The translations under genes and the position numbers were made by a program. From positions 1-30,913 of the forward strand of contig CAMLOR010000013.1 of assembly GCA_946481615.1 (NCBI GenBank): a DNA stretch of 30,913 bases, given 5' to 3'. Position 1 is the first letter of the stretch; each line of letters opens with the position of its first letter. Origin of the DNA: an uncultured Aquimonas sp. (lineage in GTDB: Bacteria > Pseudomonadota > Gammaproteobacteria > Xanthomonadales > Xanthomonadaceae). The notes under the pieces are model-generated. The model was not told the origin of the DNA. It saw only the letters and a program-made list of their open reading frames with translations, and searched no databases. This document shows, one piece after another, positions 7,238-15,823 of the stretch.

Positions 7238-8746
7238 TCAGGTTCCTTCGGCAGGCAGGTTGGACGGTGCTTGTTCGCGCTGTGCGCGCGACAGTAGGAA
7301 GCGCATCAGATCGAGCGCGCCCGACTTCTCGAGGGCCGCGAAATCCTTTCCGAGCTCGTCGAACACCTGCTGCGGCTTGTAGCCGCGGCGACGCAGCGCT
7401 TCGGAGGGGCTGAGCAAGCCAGCGCCGATGGCGAGGACTTCCGCATTGACGTCCTGCTGCGGGTTGACGTAGTCCCAGCGGGGTGTGCTCCAGTCCGCAG
7501 ACCACTTGCCTGCACGGACCTTTCCCGCCAGACGGGCGGCGTCCACGAACCACACCGAGATGCGCTGGCAGAGTCGAGGAACGACGACGAGCCATTGCGC
7601 CTGCTCGCGATCGCGCCGGAATTCGATCTGACGGATACGCGCACTGGAGAAGTTGACGGCGCTCAGATCGCCCGTCATCGACTCGTACGGGACGCCGACG
7701 CCTGCCGCAATCAGATGCAACTGCAGCGAGCAATATTCGACGACACCACCGACCGCCTTCGGATCGATGGTTGTGAACGTGAGCCCTGGAGGAACTTCGG
7801 TGATGCCGCCACTCGGCAGGACGCCCAGGTCGCCGTACGTGCGCTTCGACGGGTCGCGCGGATCGGCGGCCACGCCGAACGTCGTGCCATCATTGGCAAG
7901 GGCTGACGCGTCGCCGGACACCACCAACCCGAGCCGCGTCTCGAGATTCTTGCGCTGCAGCTCCGCGTCCTCGTACAGCATGAGATCGCGTGCCCGCGCG
8001 ATCACCGATGCAAAGCGAGTGATCCCGCGTCCTTGCCCGGGACGGGAGGGTGCAAACAAATGGATGATCTCGCTCGCTGGAACCGATTTGCTCGTCCCCG
8101 CGAGTCGCGATCCCGCACGCAGGCTTTCGCCTGGGTGCTCAGCGAACAGCCAGTACGCGCGAGGCTTGCCGAGCACGTCATACTCAACGCCGTTGACGAT
8201 GCGCCCGCCGCCCGCTGCGTTACCATTCTTGCTGCTGTCGAGCCAGTCAATCTCAAGCAGCTGCAGCTGCAGCGGAATTGCTAAACCGTCGTCTGGACGA
8301 CGCACGCGTTTCCGGATGAGGACCTCGCCGTCCTGCTCCATGGCGCGTACCGCGGCCGCCTGCAACCCATAAAGGTCGAAGATCGCGTCCGCGTCGGCGG
8401 AGCCGACCCACTCTGACCAAAGCCCATTGAGTTTTTCGGCCTCCGTTCCCTCGAAGCGCGGCTCGATTCCCGTGCCGACCGTAGCGCTGACCAGCACCTC
8501 AAGCGCACGCGCGATGTATGGCACGTTCTGGACCAGCGCGCGAGCGCGATTGCGAAGTTCGCGTGCGTCTGCCGCGTGATCGGTATTGGCGCTTGCGCCC
8601 GCCCTACGGGGACGCCAGCCGTCGGTGCGAGCTGCGCCTTCGTAGGCACGCTGCAGCATGGCGCGGGCCCGGCGGCGACGTAACCCGGCGTTTGGATCCC
8701 ACCACCCGACAATCCGATCCAGCAGCGTTACGGACGAGGCGCCCAT
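7238..8746 (-). CDS. Portal protein, lambda gpB family
   Basis: A 502-residue portal protein that forms the dodecameric ring at the capsid vertex through which DNA enters and leaves. Recognisable segments are the N-terminal LLDRIVGWWDPNAGLRRRRA, then RNPY-like RNRARALVQNVPYIARALEV (residues about 65-85), then VRAMEQDGEVLIRK and IPLQLQLLEIDWLD. The central ASEIIHLFAPSRPGQGRGI and the C-terminal GVPYESMTGDLSAVNFSSAR-type motif are also present. Length is normal for the family. The ATG immediately follows the gpW stop codon with no spacer. Confidence 0.93.
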   Translation of the reverse strand: MGASSVTLLDRIVGWWDPNAGLRRRRARAMLQRAYEGAARTDGWRPRRAGASANTDHAADARELRNRARALVQNVPYIARALEVLVSATVGTGIEPRFEGTEAEKLNGLWSEWVGSADADAIFDLYGLQAAAVRAMEQDGEVLIRKRVRRPDDGLAIPLQLQLLEIDWLDSSKNGNAAGGGRIVNGVEYDVLGKPRAYWLFAEHPGESLRAGSRLAGTSKSVPASEIIHLFAPSRPGQGRGITRFASVIARARDLMLYEDAELQRKNLETRLGLVVSGDASALANDGTTFGVAADPRDPSKRTYGDLGVLPSGGITEVPPGLTFTTIDPKAVGGVVEYCSLQLHLIAAGVGVPYESMTGDLSAVNFSSARIRQIEFRRDREQAQWLVVVPRLCQRISVWFVDAARLAGKVRAGKWSADWSTPRWDYVNPQQDVNAEVLAIGAGLLSPSEALRRRGYKPQQVFDELGKDFAALEKSGALDLMRFLLSRAQREQAPSNLPAEGT

Positions 8747-8968
8747 TCAATCGCCCCGGTGGGTGGCAAAGACATATCGACGCGTCGCGCGACGCGTGCC
8801 GGACTGCTCGGCGGCAGCCGCCGCGAGCTGCTGGGCGACGTGTTCCCTCGCCTTCATCAGCTCGTCCATCGACCGGTATTGGATGCGTCGCTCGCCGTGC
8901 TGCACGACGAGCGTGTTGCCGGCGATGGCGGTGTCGAGACGGTCGAGATCGGCCTGCGTGAGGGCCAT
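8747..8968 (-). CDS. Head-tail joining protein, gpW family
   Basis: A 73-residue protein of the lambda gpW type, which plugs the portal after DNA packaging and provides the site for tail docking. The alpha-beta-alpha pattern is visible: ALTQADLDRLDTAIAGN, then a beta hairpin (TLVVQHGERRIQYRS) and the helix MDELMKAREHVAQQL. gpW of lambda is 68 residues, so the length fits. It lies directly between terminase and portal genes, as in lambda. Confidence 0.85.
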   Translation of the reverse strand: MALTQADLDRLDTAIAGNTLVVQHGERRIQYRSMDELMKAREHVAQQLAAAAAEQSGTRRATRRYVFATHRGD

Positions 8969-9024
8969 CTCAATGAACCGCTACGGGGGCAAGGGAGCTC
9001 ATGGATGAGCATCCTGCACGCGCA

Positions 9025-9057
9025 GGTGCGTCCCGATCATGGGGAACGGGACGCACC
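9025..9057. repeat. Perfect 11-bp inverted repeat between Mor-like gene and gpW
   Basis: GGTGCGTCCCG at 9025-9035 pairs with CGGGACGCACC at 9047-9057 across an 11-base loop. It sits in the 106-base gap between two late genes that are otherwise tightly packed. No T-run follows on the minus strand. It could be an attenuator, a processing site or a protein binding site. Confidence 0.5.
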
Positions 9058-9074
9058 CGCGCGCGATGGCGCGC

Positions 9075-9392
9075 CTACGCTTCGGCGGAGGCGTCGAGCA
9101 GCCGATACAGCGTCCGTCGGCTGATATGAAAGCGGCGGCAAATGCTGCGAATCGACTCGCCGCCAGAGACGGCACCGCGAATTTCCGTGACCGGATAGTT
9201 CGATGGGCCAAATCCCGAGGGGATGTAGACGTCTTGGCCGGGGTATTCCTCGACCAGGTAGTCCACGACCGCGCGGACCACCCGGTGGACATCGTCGCTG
9301 TCGCATCGCAGCCGCTGGGCGGCCGCGACGGAAAGTTCATCCACAAGTTCGATGGCTCGAAGCGAAATTCGCTTCGTGTTGCGAGTCACCAT
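9075..9392 (-). CDS. Mor/C-family transcription activator-like protein
   Basis: A 105-residue basic protein with the plan of Mu Mor/C activators: an N-terminal helical dimer region, the strand segment YPGQDVYIPSG (about residues 50-60), and a C-terminal helix-turn-helix, GESIRSICRRFHISRRTLYRLL (about 78-99). Mor and C activate middle or late Mu promoters by binding DNA and RNA polymerase. Here the gene is inside the packaging operon, starting 7 bases before the large terminase stop. A role in activating late transcription is inference. A generic HTH protein is the alternative. Confidence 0.65.
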   Translation of the reverse strand: MVTRNTKRISLRAIELVDELSVAAAQRLRCDSDDVHRVVRAVVDYLVEEYPGQDVYIPSGFGPSNYPVTEIRGAVSGGESIRSICRRFHISRRTLYRLLDASAEA

Positions 9393-11305
9393 TGCCTCCG
9401 GAATCCCCGCGGCGAAGCATGGGCAGGCGTGCCAACTGTGGTGCCCCCCTGACCAGCGTCAACGACAGGAGGGCTCGTTTCGCGTGGAACATCCGGCTCC
9501 GGGCGAATGACCAGCCGGGCTTCCCTCGCCTCCCAATCCGCCTTCGTCGCGCGATGCAGGCGCAACTCGGGGTGATGGGTGGCGGCGTAGCTGTAGACCC
9601 ACGTGTCCAGCGGTTCATTGCGTGGCGAACCGCGTCGTTTCTCGAAGCGATTCTTGGCCGGGTTGTAGGTCTCGGCCGTCAAGCCGCCGAAGTAGTCCGC
9701 TCCCAACTGGTCGGAGAAGCGCACCAGCCGCGCGTCCGGCGCCTTGTCGGCGTCCGTGCTCAAGCGGCTGTAGAGCAGGTGCTTGATCGCCACCGTGCCC
9801 ACGGCGTGAATGTGCACGCCGCGTTTGTCGAGCTGACCCCGCCAGTTGATGTCCTGCAGTTTCCCCTTCCCGAGCACCGGCGCGTTGTTCGGAACCGCGC
9901 CGAACACGGCCAGGGTGCGGCGCACCGCACGGCTGCGGACCCACGCTTTCACCGCTTCCGTGCGGTGGCCACCGATGTCCACCGCGCAGGCCTCGACGCG
10001 CATCGTGCCACCGAGGCAATGTTCGATCGGGCGCAGCAGCAGGTCCTGCAGGGCCAGCCAGACGTCGTCTTCCGCAGGATCGCCCGGCAGTTCCACGTAG
10101 TCGATCGTCCAGGACGCCAGTCCACGGCCCCAGCCGGTGACGTGTACCGCCAGGCGGTTGTCTTGCGTGTCGATGCCGGCGGTGACCGCGAGTACCCACG
10201 CAGGCACTGGGCGCAACGGGCCGGGTTCGGCCCGGTCGGCGATCAGGTTGTGCTTGACCGCCCGCATTGCCGGATCCTCAAAGGTCTCTGCGAGCCGGTC
10301 ATTGACGAACGTCTTGAGCTTGGCGGGATCCCCCTGCGCGTCGCGCCATTCGCGCACCAGGTCGAGCCAACGCGGCCCCAGCCCGAACTGGTAGTACAGC
10401 CCGTTGAGCGTATAGCCGTGCGCCGAGGCTCCGGGGTTCTCCGCGACCCACCGACCGAAGCGAATCATTTGGGTCTTGTGGTGCTCCTCGATGCATACGC
10501 CGCACTCGCGGCAGACGTACCAACACGCCGTCGCCTCCGGGTTCCAATGCAACCCGCTCCATTCGAACGGCTGCATGTGCGCGCAGTGCGGGCACGGCAC
10601 GTAGTAGCGCCGCTGGTCGCTGGCCAGGTAGAGCTGTTTGATGCGACTGACACCCTCGATCCCAGGTGTGCTGATGTAGAGCCGCTTGTACGTCGACGGA
10701 AAGGCCGAAGTGCGACCGTCGAGCATCTTCACCGGGTCGTCGCCCGATTTGAGGCTGGCAGCGAATTCGTCGAGTTCGTCGACGATGAGGATCTTCACCG
10801 TTGTCGATTTCAGGCGCTGCGGACTACCGCCATGCTCGATGTGGAGCTGCCCGCCCTGGAAATCCTTGAAATCGCGCTGATTCGCGGCGTCGCGACTGGC
10901 CGTGCTGGTGAGAGCCTGCTGCATGGCCGGCGTGACCTCGAGCGCCGGATTGAACTTCTGCGAGATCCACTTCTTCTGCGACACCTCGCCTGGCAGTGCA
11001 ACCATGACGGGACCCGGCGCATGGTCCATGACGTAACCGACCACGTTGACCGCCACACCATCGCTCTTGCCGAACTGGATCGGCAGCATGGCGACGACAT
11101 CGTGCACGGCGCTGCGCACCGACATGCAATCCATGATCTCGCGCAGCGGCGGGTTTCGGTCGGTGCTCCACTTGCCGCGCTTCGCACTGCCTTTCGAGCT
11201 TTGGTAGCGGTTCGCGTCAGCCCACTGGGATACCGTCAGCGGCACGCGCGGTGCCAGCGCACGGGCGAGAACGGCGGCGACACGTGGCGCGGCGGCTGGG
11301 ATCAT
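9386..11305 (-). CDS. Terminase large subunit, GpA family
   Basis: A 639-residue packaging motor with ATPase and nuclease. The ATPase region shows a Walker A-like MLPIQFGKSDG (about residues 72-82) and a Walker B ILIVDELDEF (about 170-180). A zinc-ribbon-like insert (CPHC, then CWYVCRECGVC) lies near residues 240-275. The C-terminal nuclease half starts near AGIDTQDNRLAVHVTGWG, where the first acidic residue (D in GIDTQDN) is expected to bind metal. Length matches the lambda GpA group. The ATG overlaps the upstream stop as ATGA (11302-11305). Confidence 0.93.
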   Translation of the reverse strand: MIPAAAPRVAAVLARALAPRVPLTVSQWADANRYQSSKGSAKRGKWSTDRNPPLREIMDCMSVRSAVHDVVAMLPIQFGKSDGVAVNVVGYVMDHAPGPVMVALPGEVSQKKWISQKFNPALEVTPAMQQALTSTASRDAANQRDFKDFQGGQLHIEHGGSPQRLKSTTVKILIVDELDEFAASLKSGDDPVKMLDGRTSAFPSTYKRLYISTPGIEGVSRIKQLYLASDQRRYYVPCPHCAHMQPFEWSGLHWNPEATACWYVCRECGVCIEEHHKTQMIRFGRWVAENPGASAHGYTLNGLYYQFGLGPRWLDLVREWRDAQGDPAKLKTFVNDRLAETFEDPAMRAVKHNLIADRAEPGPLRPVPAWVLAVTAGIDTQDNRLAVHVTGWGRGLASWTIDYVELPGDPAEDDVWLALQDLLLRPIEHCLGGTMRVEACAVDIGGHRTEAVKAWVRSRAVRRTLAVFGAVPNNAPVLGKGKLQDINWRGQLDKRGVHIHAVGTVAIKHLLYSRLSTDADKAPDARLVRFSDQLGADYFGGLTAETYNPAKNRFEKRRGSPRNEPLDTWVYSYAATHHPELRLHRATKADWEAREARLVIRPEPDVPRETSPPVVDAGQGGTTVGTPAHASPRGFRRQW

Positions 11306-11622
11306 GCGTCGGCGTCGAAGACTTCCGAAGGGCGCCGGAAACGCTGGACGCTGCCTTCGGCCGTGACTCGATGATCGTCAACGTCACCAAGCTGAGGCTT
11401 GTCCACGCGAACCGCGTAGTGGATCTGGCACCCAGCTACCGTCAAGCATCCAAGTTCGAGGTACCAGTTCGTCGATCTCGCATTCGTCTTGATACCTAGG
11501 GTGTCGCTATCGGTCCGGATCGCGCGCACTGTTCCGAACGCCGCTCGATAGGTCTTACCGTCGGGCGCATAGAACCAGCCGTCGAATGTGACCAGTGCTC
11601 GTTCTCCCACTTCGATATTCAT
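11302..11622 (-). CDS. Conserved-looking small phage protein, unknown function
   Basis: A 106-residue, beta-rich protein (MNIEVGERALVTFDGWFYAPDGKTYRAAFG at the start, split by several aromatic residues). It is coupled on both sides by ATGA overlaps, to the small terminase-like gene before and the large terminase after. This placement suggests a packaging-related or accessory protein. The N-terminal half has an SH3-like feel, but I do not recognise a family. Confidence 0.6.
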   Translation of the reverse strand: MNIEVGERALVTFDGWFYAPDGKTYRAAFGTVRAIRTDSDTLGIKTNARSTNWYLELGCLTVAGCQIHYAVRVDKPQLGDVDDHRVTAEGSVQRFRRPSEVFDADA

Positions 11623-12230
11623 TGGGATGTTCCCTTCCGGCCAAGTACACCGAAGCCACGTGCCAGCTCGCCGAGCACCGATTCGACGAACTCAACCAGC
11701 TTGCCGCGGACCTGTGCTTCATCGGTGGTGGCGGCAAGCTCCGGCGCCAGTTCGTATGGCATGGCCTCGAGAGCACTGCGGAGCGTCGCGGCGGCATCAG
11801 CGACAACCGCTTCGACGTCAGTGGCCAAGAGCAGCTGGCCCAGCTCGATCTGTTCGTCGCGCAGCGCCTTCCGCGCCGCCGCCTCTTCCTTGTCCGCCAA
11901 CGCACGCGCGCGCCGATCGCTGTGAGGACTGGCCGGCAGCTGCGGCTCGTCGTCATCGGTGTTTCCTTCTTGCCCCGCCGGCGGGAACGCTGGCGCGTTT
12001 GCGCTCGCGACGCCCTGACCGGCCTCACGTGCCACCGTGTGGCGGTCTGCGACGCCCTGGTGAGCAGGCGAACGCGTCGCCTCAATCAGCGCCAGGGATT
12101 CACCCACGCGCACCTTCCCCGTGTCCGTGAGGACCAATCGCCCCGCCTTCTTCAACTCGGTCACGTACGACCGGTTCACCCGCGCGATCTTCGCGAACTC
12201 CGCGAGCGAACACTCCGCCGGCATGCTCAT
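11619..12230 (-). CDS. Terminase small subunit-like DNA packaging protein
   Basis: A 203-residue protein with an N-terminal helix-turn-helix (CSLAEFAKIARVNRSYVTELKKAGRLVL, about residues 6-33) of the winged-helix type found in Nu1-like packaging proteins. A Pro/Ala-rich linker and a long helical region (ARALADKEEAAARKALRDEQ onward) follow. It would recognise the packaging site and load the large terminase. ATG 12230 has a strong GGGAGGGAGG upstream; a second ATG lies at 12224. Position just before the large subunit supports the role. Confidence 0.7.
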   Translation of the reverse strand: MSMPAECSLAEFAKIARVNRSYVTELKKAGRLVLTDTGKVRVGESLALIEATRSPAHQGVADRHTVAREAGQGVASANAPAFPPAGQEGNTDDDEPQLPASPHSDRRARALADKEEAAARKALRDEQIELGQLLLATDVEAVVADAAATLRSALEAMPYELAPELAATTDEAQVRGKLVEFVESVLGELARGFGVLGRKGTSQ

Positions 12231-12297
12231 CCGAGCCTCCCTCCTTCCCCTCTTTTCAGGACTCGAAAGGCGAAAATCCCGCGCGCGCGCGCGTGGT

Positions 12298-12571
12298 GTG
12301 CGGCATGGCGTGCCGTATGCCCATGCCGCACAGGCATGCCGCACGCCCGTAAGTTCCTGTCGCGCTTGGACGTGTGCGGCATGTGAGGCATGTGCGGCAT
12401 CGGCCTACACGCGCGCGGCAGAGCGGGCGCCGGGTTGGATCGCGTCCCGAACCACTCACGCAGGCGCGCACGCCCGTGTAGGCGTCGTTGCCGCACATGC
12501 CGCACAGCCGCTGATTTCGCGGGATTTTCTTGCCGCACGTCTTGCCGCACAGGCTGCGGCACATGCCGCAC
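12298..12571. repeat. Cluster of TGCCGCAC/GTGCGGCA repeats, candidate origin or packaging site
   Basis: The 358-base gap between the primase and small terminase genes holds ten exact copies of an 8-mer. Seven read TGCCGCAC (12324, 12337, 12489, 12498, 12531, 12543, 12564) and three read GTGCGGCA (12298, 12374, 12392). At least three single-mismatch copies are also present (12383, 12413, 12554). Many extend to CATGCCGCAC. Frames across it give only His/Met/Arg or Cys-rich repeats and no convincing gene. Iteron-like repeats beside a primase fit a phage replication origin; closeness to the small terminase also allows a cos/pac recognition site. An alternating (GC) run lies at 12280-12293. Confidence 0.7.
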
Positions 12572-12588
12572 GGGAGGGCCGGAAGGTT

Positions 12589-15000
12589 TCACTTCGCCTC
12601 CCGGTAGTCGTCGAGCTGGCGTGCCACTGCGACGACCTGCTGGCCCAGCCAGGTCCCGAAGCTCTCGCCGGGAGGCTGTTCGCGCTCGCCCAGGAAGAGG
12701 ATCGACAGCGCGTGCTTCTCCGCACCGGTCGGTGTGACGAAGCGCTTTCGGGCGGAGACGACGTCGCGCTTGCGCTGCAACGCGTTGAGGAACTTCGGCA
12801 TCGGCGCAGCGCGGAGATTTTTGCGCCGGCACCAGATGTCGTAGATCTTGAACCAGTCCTCGGCTTTGCCCGTCAACGGCATGATGCCGTCGATGTCATG
12901 GGTAACTAGTTCGTCGTACCAGCGTTCGGGCGAATCGAGCCCGAGCTTGATCAGCGCGGTCTTGGCTTCCGTGTCTGGCGGCCGCGTGCCGGCGTGGAAA
13001 TCACCCAGATCCAGGTGCAACAGGTAGTGGTGCAGCGCGGCGATGCCGCCGTCGGCCACTTCCTTCCGGATCGCATGGTAGTAGGCCTGCGGTTGCTCGT
13101 GCGGTGTCCAGACGACGCAGTGGCGCCGATCATCCTCCTCGAGCGCAACCGGCATGGCCTCGTTCGACAGGAAGACCAGGTTGCAGTGGTTGCGCTCATC
13201 GTAGGCCGCGACGTTCTTCGGGTTGATGCGAATCCAATCGCCGGTGATCAGCGACTTGAGCTTGTTCTTGATGTGGTAGACCTCGGACCGCGAGATCACT
13301 TCGTCCGCGATCAGGAGCAGCTTGCGGCTCGCCCAGTCGTTGAACCGGTCCTCGATCGCGTCCTGGCCGATGATGCGGCCGTACTGCCCATAGATGGCCA
13401 TCACCACTTCGAAGAACAGGCTCTTGCCCGAGCCTTGCGGCCCGTGCGCGACCACCGCGGTGCGCAGCTTCGCACCCGGATGCTGCAGTGGATAGGCGCA
13501 CCAGCGAAGGATCCATTGATAGAGCCCTTCCGGATCGCGGTCCTCGCTGCAGAGGTAGCGCAGCAAATCGAGGATGCGGTCACACTTGCCGGCCGCCGGC
13601 GTCGTCGGCCATCCGCTCCACAGGTTGCACGTGACCTGCGGGTCTTCGCCCGCCGGATCGAAGCCGACTTCGCGCACGCGCACGATCGCGCGTTCCGGAT
13701 GCTCCATCCAAGTGCGATGCAGGTCGCGGCGCAGGCAGGCATCTCGCATGTCGGAGATCGACAGCAGGCAATGCTCGTCGCGATCGAACACGGTGCCCTG
13801 TTGCGCGTAGACCAACGCGTAGCGGCGCAGCATCTCGTTCAGCGAATGGATCGGCTTGAGCTTGCCGCCCCCTGCCCCGCTGGTGGTGGTTCGCGCGCCC
13901 TCGAGATCCCGGGGCCACTTGCGCTCCCGGAGCTTGGCATCGACTTGGTCGCGCACCCGTGCAAGGGTCTCGGCCAGGTGCAAATCGTTGAAGTCGGTGA
14001 GCTTGATGCCATGCTCGAGAAACTTCGCCTGGCGCGCTGCGTCATCGGCGAACGTGGGTCGGAGCCAGGCGGCGTGCACGCCCAGCTCGAGCGCTATCGC
14101 GCTGGCGGTACTGACGCCGGTGTTGATGCGATGGTGAGGCTTGCCGCATTCCGGGCAATCGGTCGGATGCTCGGCCAGCACGATGCGCGCCGTGCACTCG
14201 CCGCCGCGGGCGCCGCACTTGGCGTACGCATCGTCATCGGCGCAGATCAGCAGCTTCGCGCGCGGATAGCGCTTGCGCAGCTCGTTGGCCACCGGGCCGA
14301 TATTTCCCGCGTCGAAGGCGATCGCAACCGGCAGGCCCGTGGCGGCGTGCAGCGAGGCGCCCGTCGCGTAGCCCTCGGCGATCAGGATGATGCCGACCGG
14401 CGCGCCGATCAGGTGGAAGTGCGATTTCTTGGCTAGGCCCGCCGGCCAGTATTCCTTTGTGGGGCGTCGGCCGTGCTTCGCCGCCGCCGCGGTGTGGATG
14501 ATCTGCAGGCCGTGGATCTGACCAGACCCGTCGCACATCGGGATGACGAGCGCGCCCGCCGGCGAGAAGCGCACGTCATAGGCGGCGATGCCCTTGCGCA
14601 CCAGGTATTCGTGCTCGCCCTCGGGAGAGCACCTTTCCCAGGCATGGGCCGCCGCGCGAGCGGCGCGCTCGTGTTCGGCGCGCAGCGCCGCATCTGCCTG
14701 CCGTCGATCCTCGGCGAGTCGGCGCTTCAGCGCCTCGCGCTGCTGCTCGGAAATCTCGGTTTTGCGCAGCTCGATCTTCTGCGCGCCGTTATCGTCGCCG
14801 CGCCAGACACCGAAGCTGCCGACGATGATCAGATCGCCGCGGTCGGTGATCAGGTCGTGAAGCCGATACCAGCCGCGCCTTTCGCGATCGCCTTCGACGC
14901 GGCAACGCACCGGGCGGTGCGTGTTGAGCTGCAACTCGGTGACGATCAACCCGGCGGCGCGGAGCTGATCGAGGACGTCCTGATAGTTCGAGGCCGCCAA
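12589..15000 (-). CDS. Primase-helicase with Toprim and DUF5906-type domains
   Basis: An 803-residue replication protein. A Toprim domain lies at about residues 203-262 (ILIAEGYATG with Glu209, then LICADDDAY with acidic residues at 255-257). A Cys-bearing insert follows (C262, C269, C282, C285). The C-terminal SF3/D5-like helicase has Walker A GPQGSGKS (520-527) and Walker B LLLIADEV (561-568). It should prime and unwind phage DNA. The start is TTG at 15000, supported by GGGAG nine bases upstream and the lack of any nearby in-frame ATG. It begins two bases after the stop of the preceding small ORF. Confidence 0.88.
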   Translation of the reverse strand: MAASNYQDVLDQLRAAGLIVTELQLNTHRPVRCRVEGDRERRGWYRLHDLITDRGDLIIVGSFGVWRGDDNGAQKIELRKTEISEQQREALKRRLAEDRRQADAALRAEHERAARAAAHAWERCSPEGEHEYLVRKGIAAYDVRFSPAGALVIPMCDGSGQIHGLQIIHTAAAAKHGRRPTKEYWPAGLAKKSHFHLIGAPVGIILIAEGYATGASLHAATGLPVAIAFDAGNIGPVANELRKRYPRAKLLICADDDAYAKCGARGGECTARIVLAEHPTDCPECGKPHHRINTGVSTASAIALELGVHAAWLRPTFADDAARQAKFLEHGIKLTDFNDLHLAETLARVRDQVDAKLRERKWPRDLEGARTTTSGAGGGKLKPIHSLNEMLRRYALVYAQQGTVFDRDEHCLLSISDMRDACLRRDLHRTWMEHPERAIVRVREVGFDPAGEDPQVTCNLWSGWPTTPAAGKCDRILDLLRYLCSEDRDPEGLYQWILRWCAYPLQHPGAKLRTAVVAHGPQGSGKSLFFEVVMAIYGQYGRIIGQDAIEDRFNDWASRKLLLIADEVISRSEVYHIKNKLKSLITGDWIRINPKNVAAYDERNHCNLVFLSNEAMPVALEEDDRRHCVVWTPHEQPQAYYHAIRKEVADGGIAALHHYLLHLDLGDFHAGTRPPDTEAKTALIKLGLDSPERWYDELVTHDIDGIMPLTGKAEDWFKIYDIWCRRKNLRAAPMPKFLNALQRKRDVVSARKRFVTPTGAEKHALSILFLGEREQPPGESFGTWLGQQVVAVARQLDDYREAK

Positions 15001-15002
15001 GT

Positions 15003-15245
15003 TCAGTAACTCCCGGAGCCGCTATCTACACAGCAACTGCGGCCAGTTAACCCGCATAGCCGCCCCCTGCCGGAGGACCCGCACTCGGGGTCCGTCGCAT
15101 CGATCGACGAGACGCATTCAGTAGTGCGTGCGACCTTTGTGCGCGACAACATCAATCCCACGGGGAGCTGGGGCCGGACTGAGCTTTGGGGAAGGCGTAC
15201 GACGCTGGTCAGCCCCCCACCGACCAGGCACGAACGGTGCGTCAT
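15003..15245 (-). CDS. Small Cys/Ser-rich ORF before the primase, doubtful
   Basis: An 80-codon frame, MTHRSCLVGGGLTSVVRLPQ onward, that begins in ATGA overlap with the preceding ORF and stops two bases before the primase TTG. The tight coupling on both sides argues for translation. Its composition (many Cys, Ser, Arg, Thr) and the lack of a helical or beta pattern argue against a folded protein. The same stretch could instead be a structured leader for the primase; a GGACCC / GGGTCC hairpin lies within it. Confidence 0.35.
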   Translation of the reverse strand: MTHRSCLVGGGLTSVVRLPQSSVRPQLPVGLMLSRTKVARTTECVSSIDATDPECGSSGRGRLCGLTGRSCCVDSGSGSY

Positions 15246-15421
15246 GCAGGAGGAGAGAGCTCGAGGTCGCGCTGTTGCGCAGGCAGGTGATGCAGCACGC
15301 CAAGCGCGGCAGCTGCGCGGCGCTGTTCGTCGTCGCTGTGCTCGCGATCGAGCTCCCGTTCCATGGCTTCCAGGGCGTGCAAGCGCTCGCGGCGGATGCG
15401 CTCGAGTTGGTTGCATCGCAT
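15242..15421 (-). CDS. 59-residue coiled-coil-like protein
   Basis: A short highly charged protein, MRCNQLERIRRERLHALEAM and onward, with a helix of heptad character for about 40 residues and then LHHLPAQQRDLELSPPA. Its ATG shares one base with the stop of the CII-like gene (TGATG at 15419-15423), and its own stop overlaps the next frame, so it looks like a translationally coupled operon member. The function is unknown; no family is recognised. Confidence 0.5.
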   Translation of the reverse strand: MRCNQLERIRRERLHALEAMERELDREHSDDEQRRAAAALGVLHHLPAQQRDLELSPPA

Positions 15422-15810
15422 CAGCGCCGCCCTCCCTTGCGCGAATCGACGAGTGCGATGCCGGCCTGCGCCAACAGGCCGGGCAACGCGTCGGCCAAGA
15501 CTGCCAGCTTGGCCAGCGCTTCTTGCTGTTGGACCGCCGGGTCACGGCAGAACTTGTCGACCAGGTAGTAGATCGGCGTAAGGTCGCCGGTCTTCTCGAT
15601 GTATTGCTCGAACTCGTCGACGGTTAGGCAGCGCGGCTTGCCGTCGCTGCTGGCACCCGCCAGCTTCTCGGTGAGTTTCGAGGGCGATACATCGATCTTG
15701 CCGGCGATCGCCACGATGCCCTGGGCGTAGATGCGCGCCGCCGTGTGTTCCCGCAAAGAGCGGGATCGTTGGGATAGGCCCGGCTCGAAGGCGAGGCTCA
15801 GCTGCTGCAT
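15421..15810 (-). CDS. Phage regulatory protein, CII/CP76-like
   Basis: A 129-residue protein resembling the phage regulatory CII (CP76) family. A helix-turn-helix-like segment is visible at about residues 25-50 (ARIYAQGIVAIAGKIDVSPSKLTEKLAG), followed by LTVDEFEQYIEKTGDLTPIYYLVDKFC, the part most typical of the family. A C-terminal helix follows (EALAKLAVLADALPGLLAQAG). It is the first gene of the leftward replication unit. Upstream are a GGGGGCT ribosome site and a 40-bp palindrome. It probably controls lysogeny or replication genes. Confidence 0.7.
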   Translation of the reverse strand: MQQLSLAFEPGLSQRSRSLREHTAARIYAQGIVAIAGKIDVSPSKLTEKLAGASSDGKPRCLTVDEFEQYIEKTGDLTPIYYLVDKFCRDPAVQQQEALAKLAVLADALPGLLAQAGIALVDSRKGGRR

Positions 15811-15823
15811 GCCAGCCCCCTCG

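Noticed and set aside
9203..11374. A 723-codon plus-strand frame opposite the large terminase
   Set aside because: The terminase on the minus strand has ATPase and zinc motifs. The plus-strand product is Arg/Val/Asp-biased with no recognisable domain.
12298..12571. Possible CRISPR array
   Set aside because: The repeats are only 8-10 bases, occur in both orientations and have irregular spacing, with no cas genes nearby.
12227..12832. Long minus-strand frames across the repeat cluster, with His-Met-Pro or Cys-rich repeats
   Set aside because: The repeats in the peptides are a by-product of the TGCCGCAC DNA repeats, and the upstream part lies within the primase gene in another frame.
12994..14436. 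A 480-codon plus-strand frame opposite the primase-helicase
   Set aside because: Shadow of the primase, whose Walker and Toprim motifs lie in the minus-strand frame.
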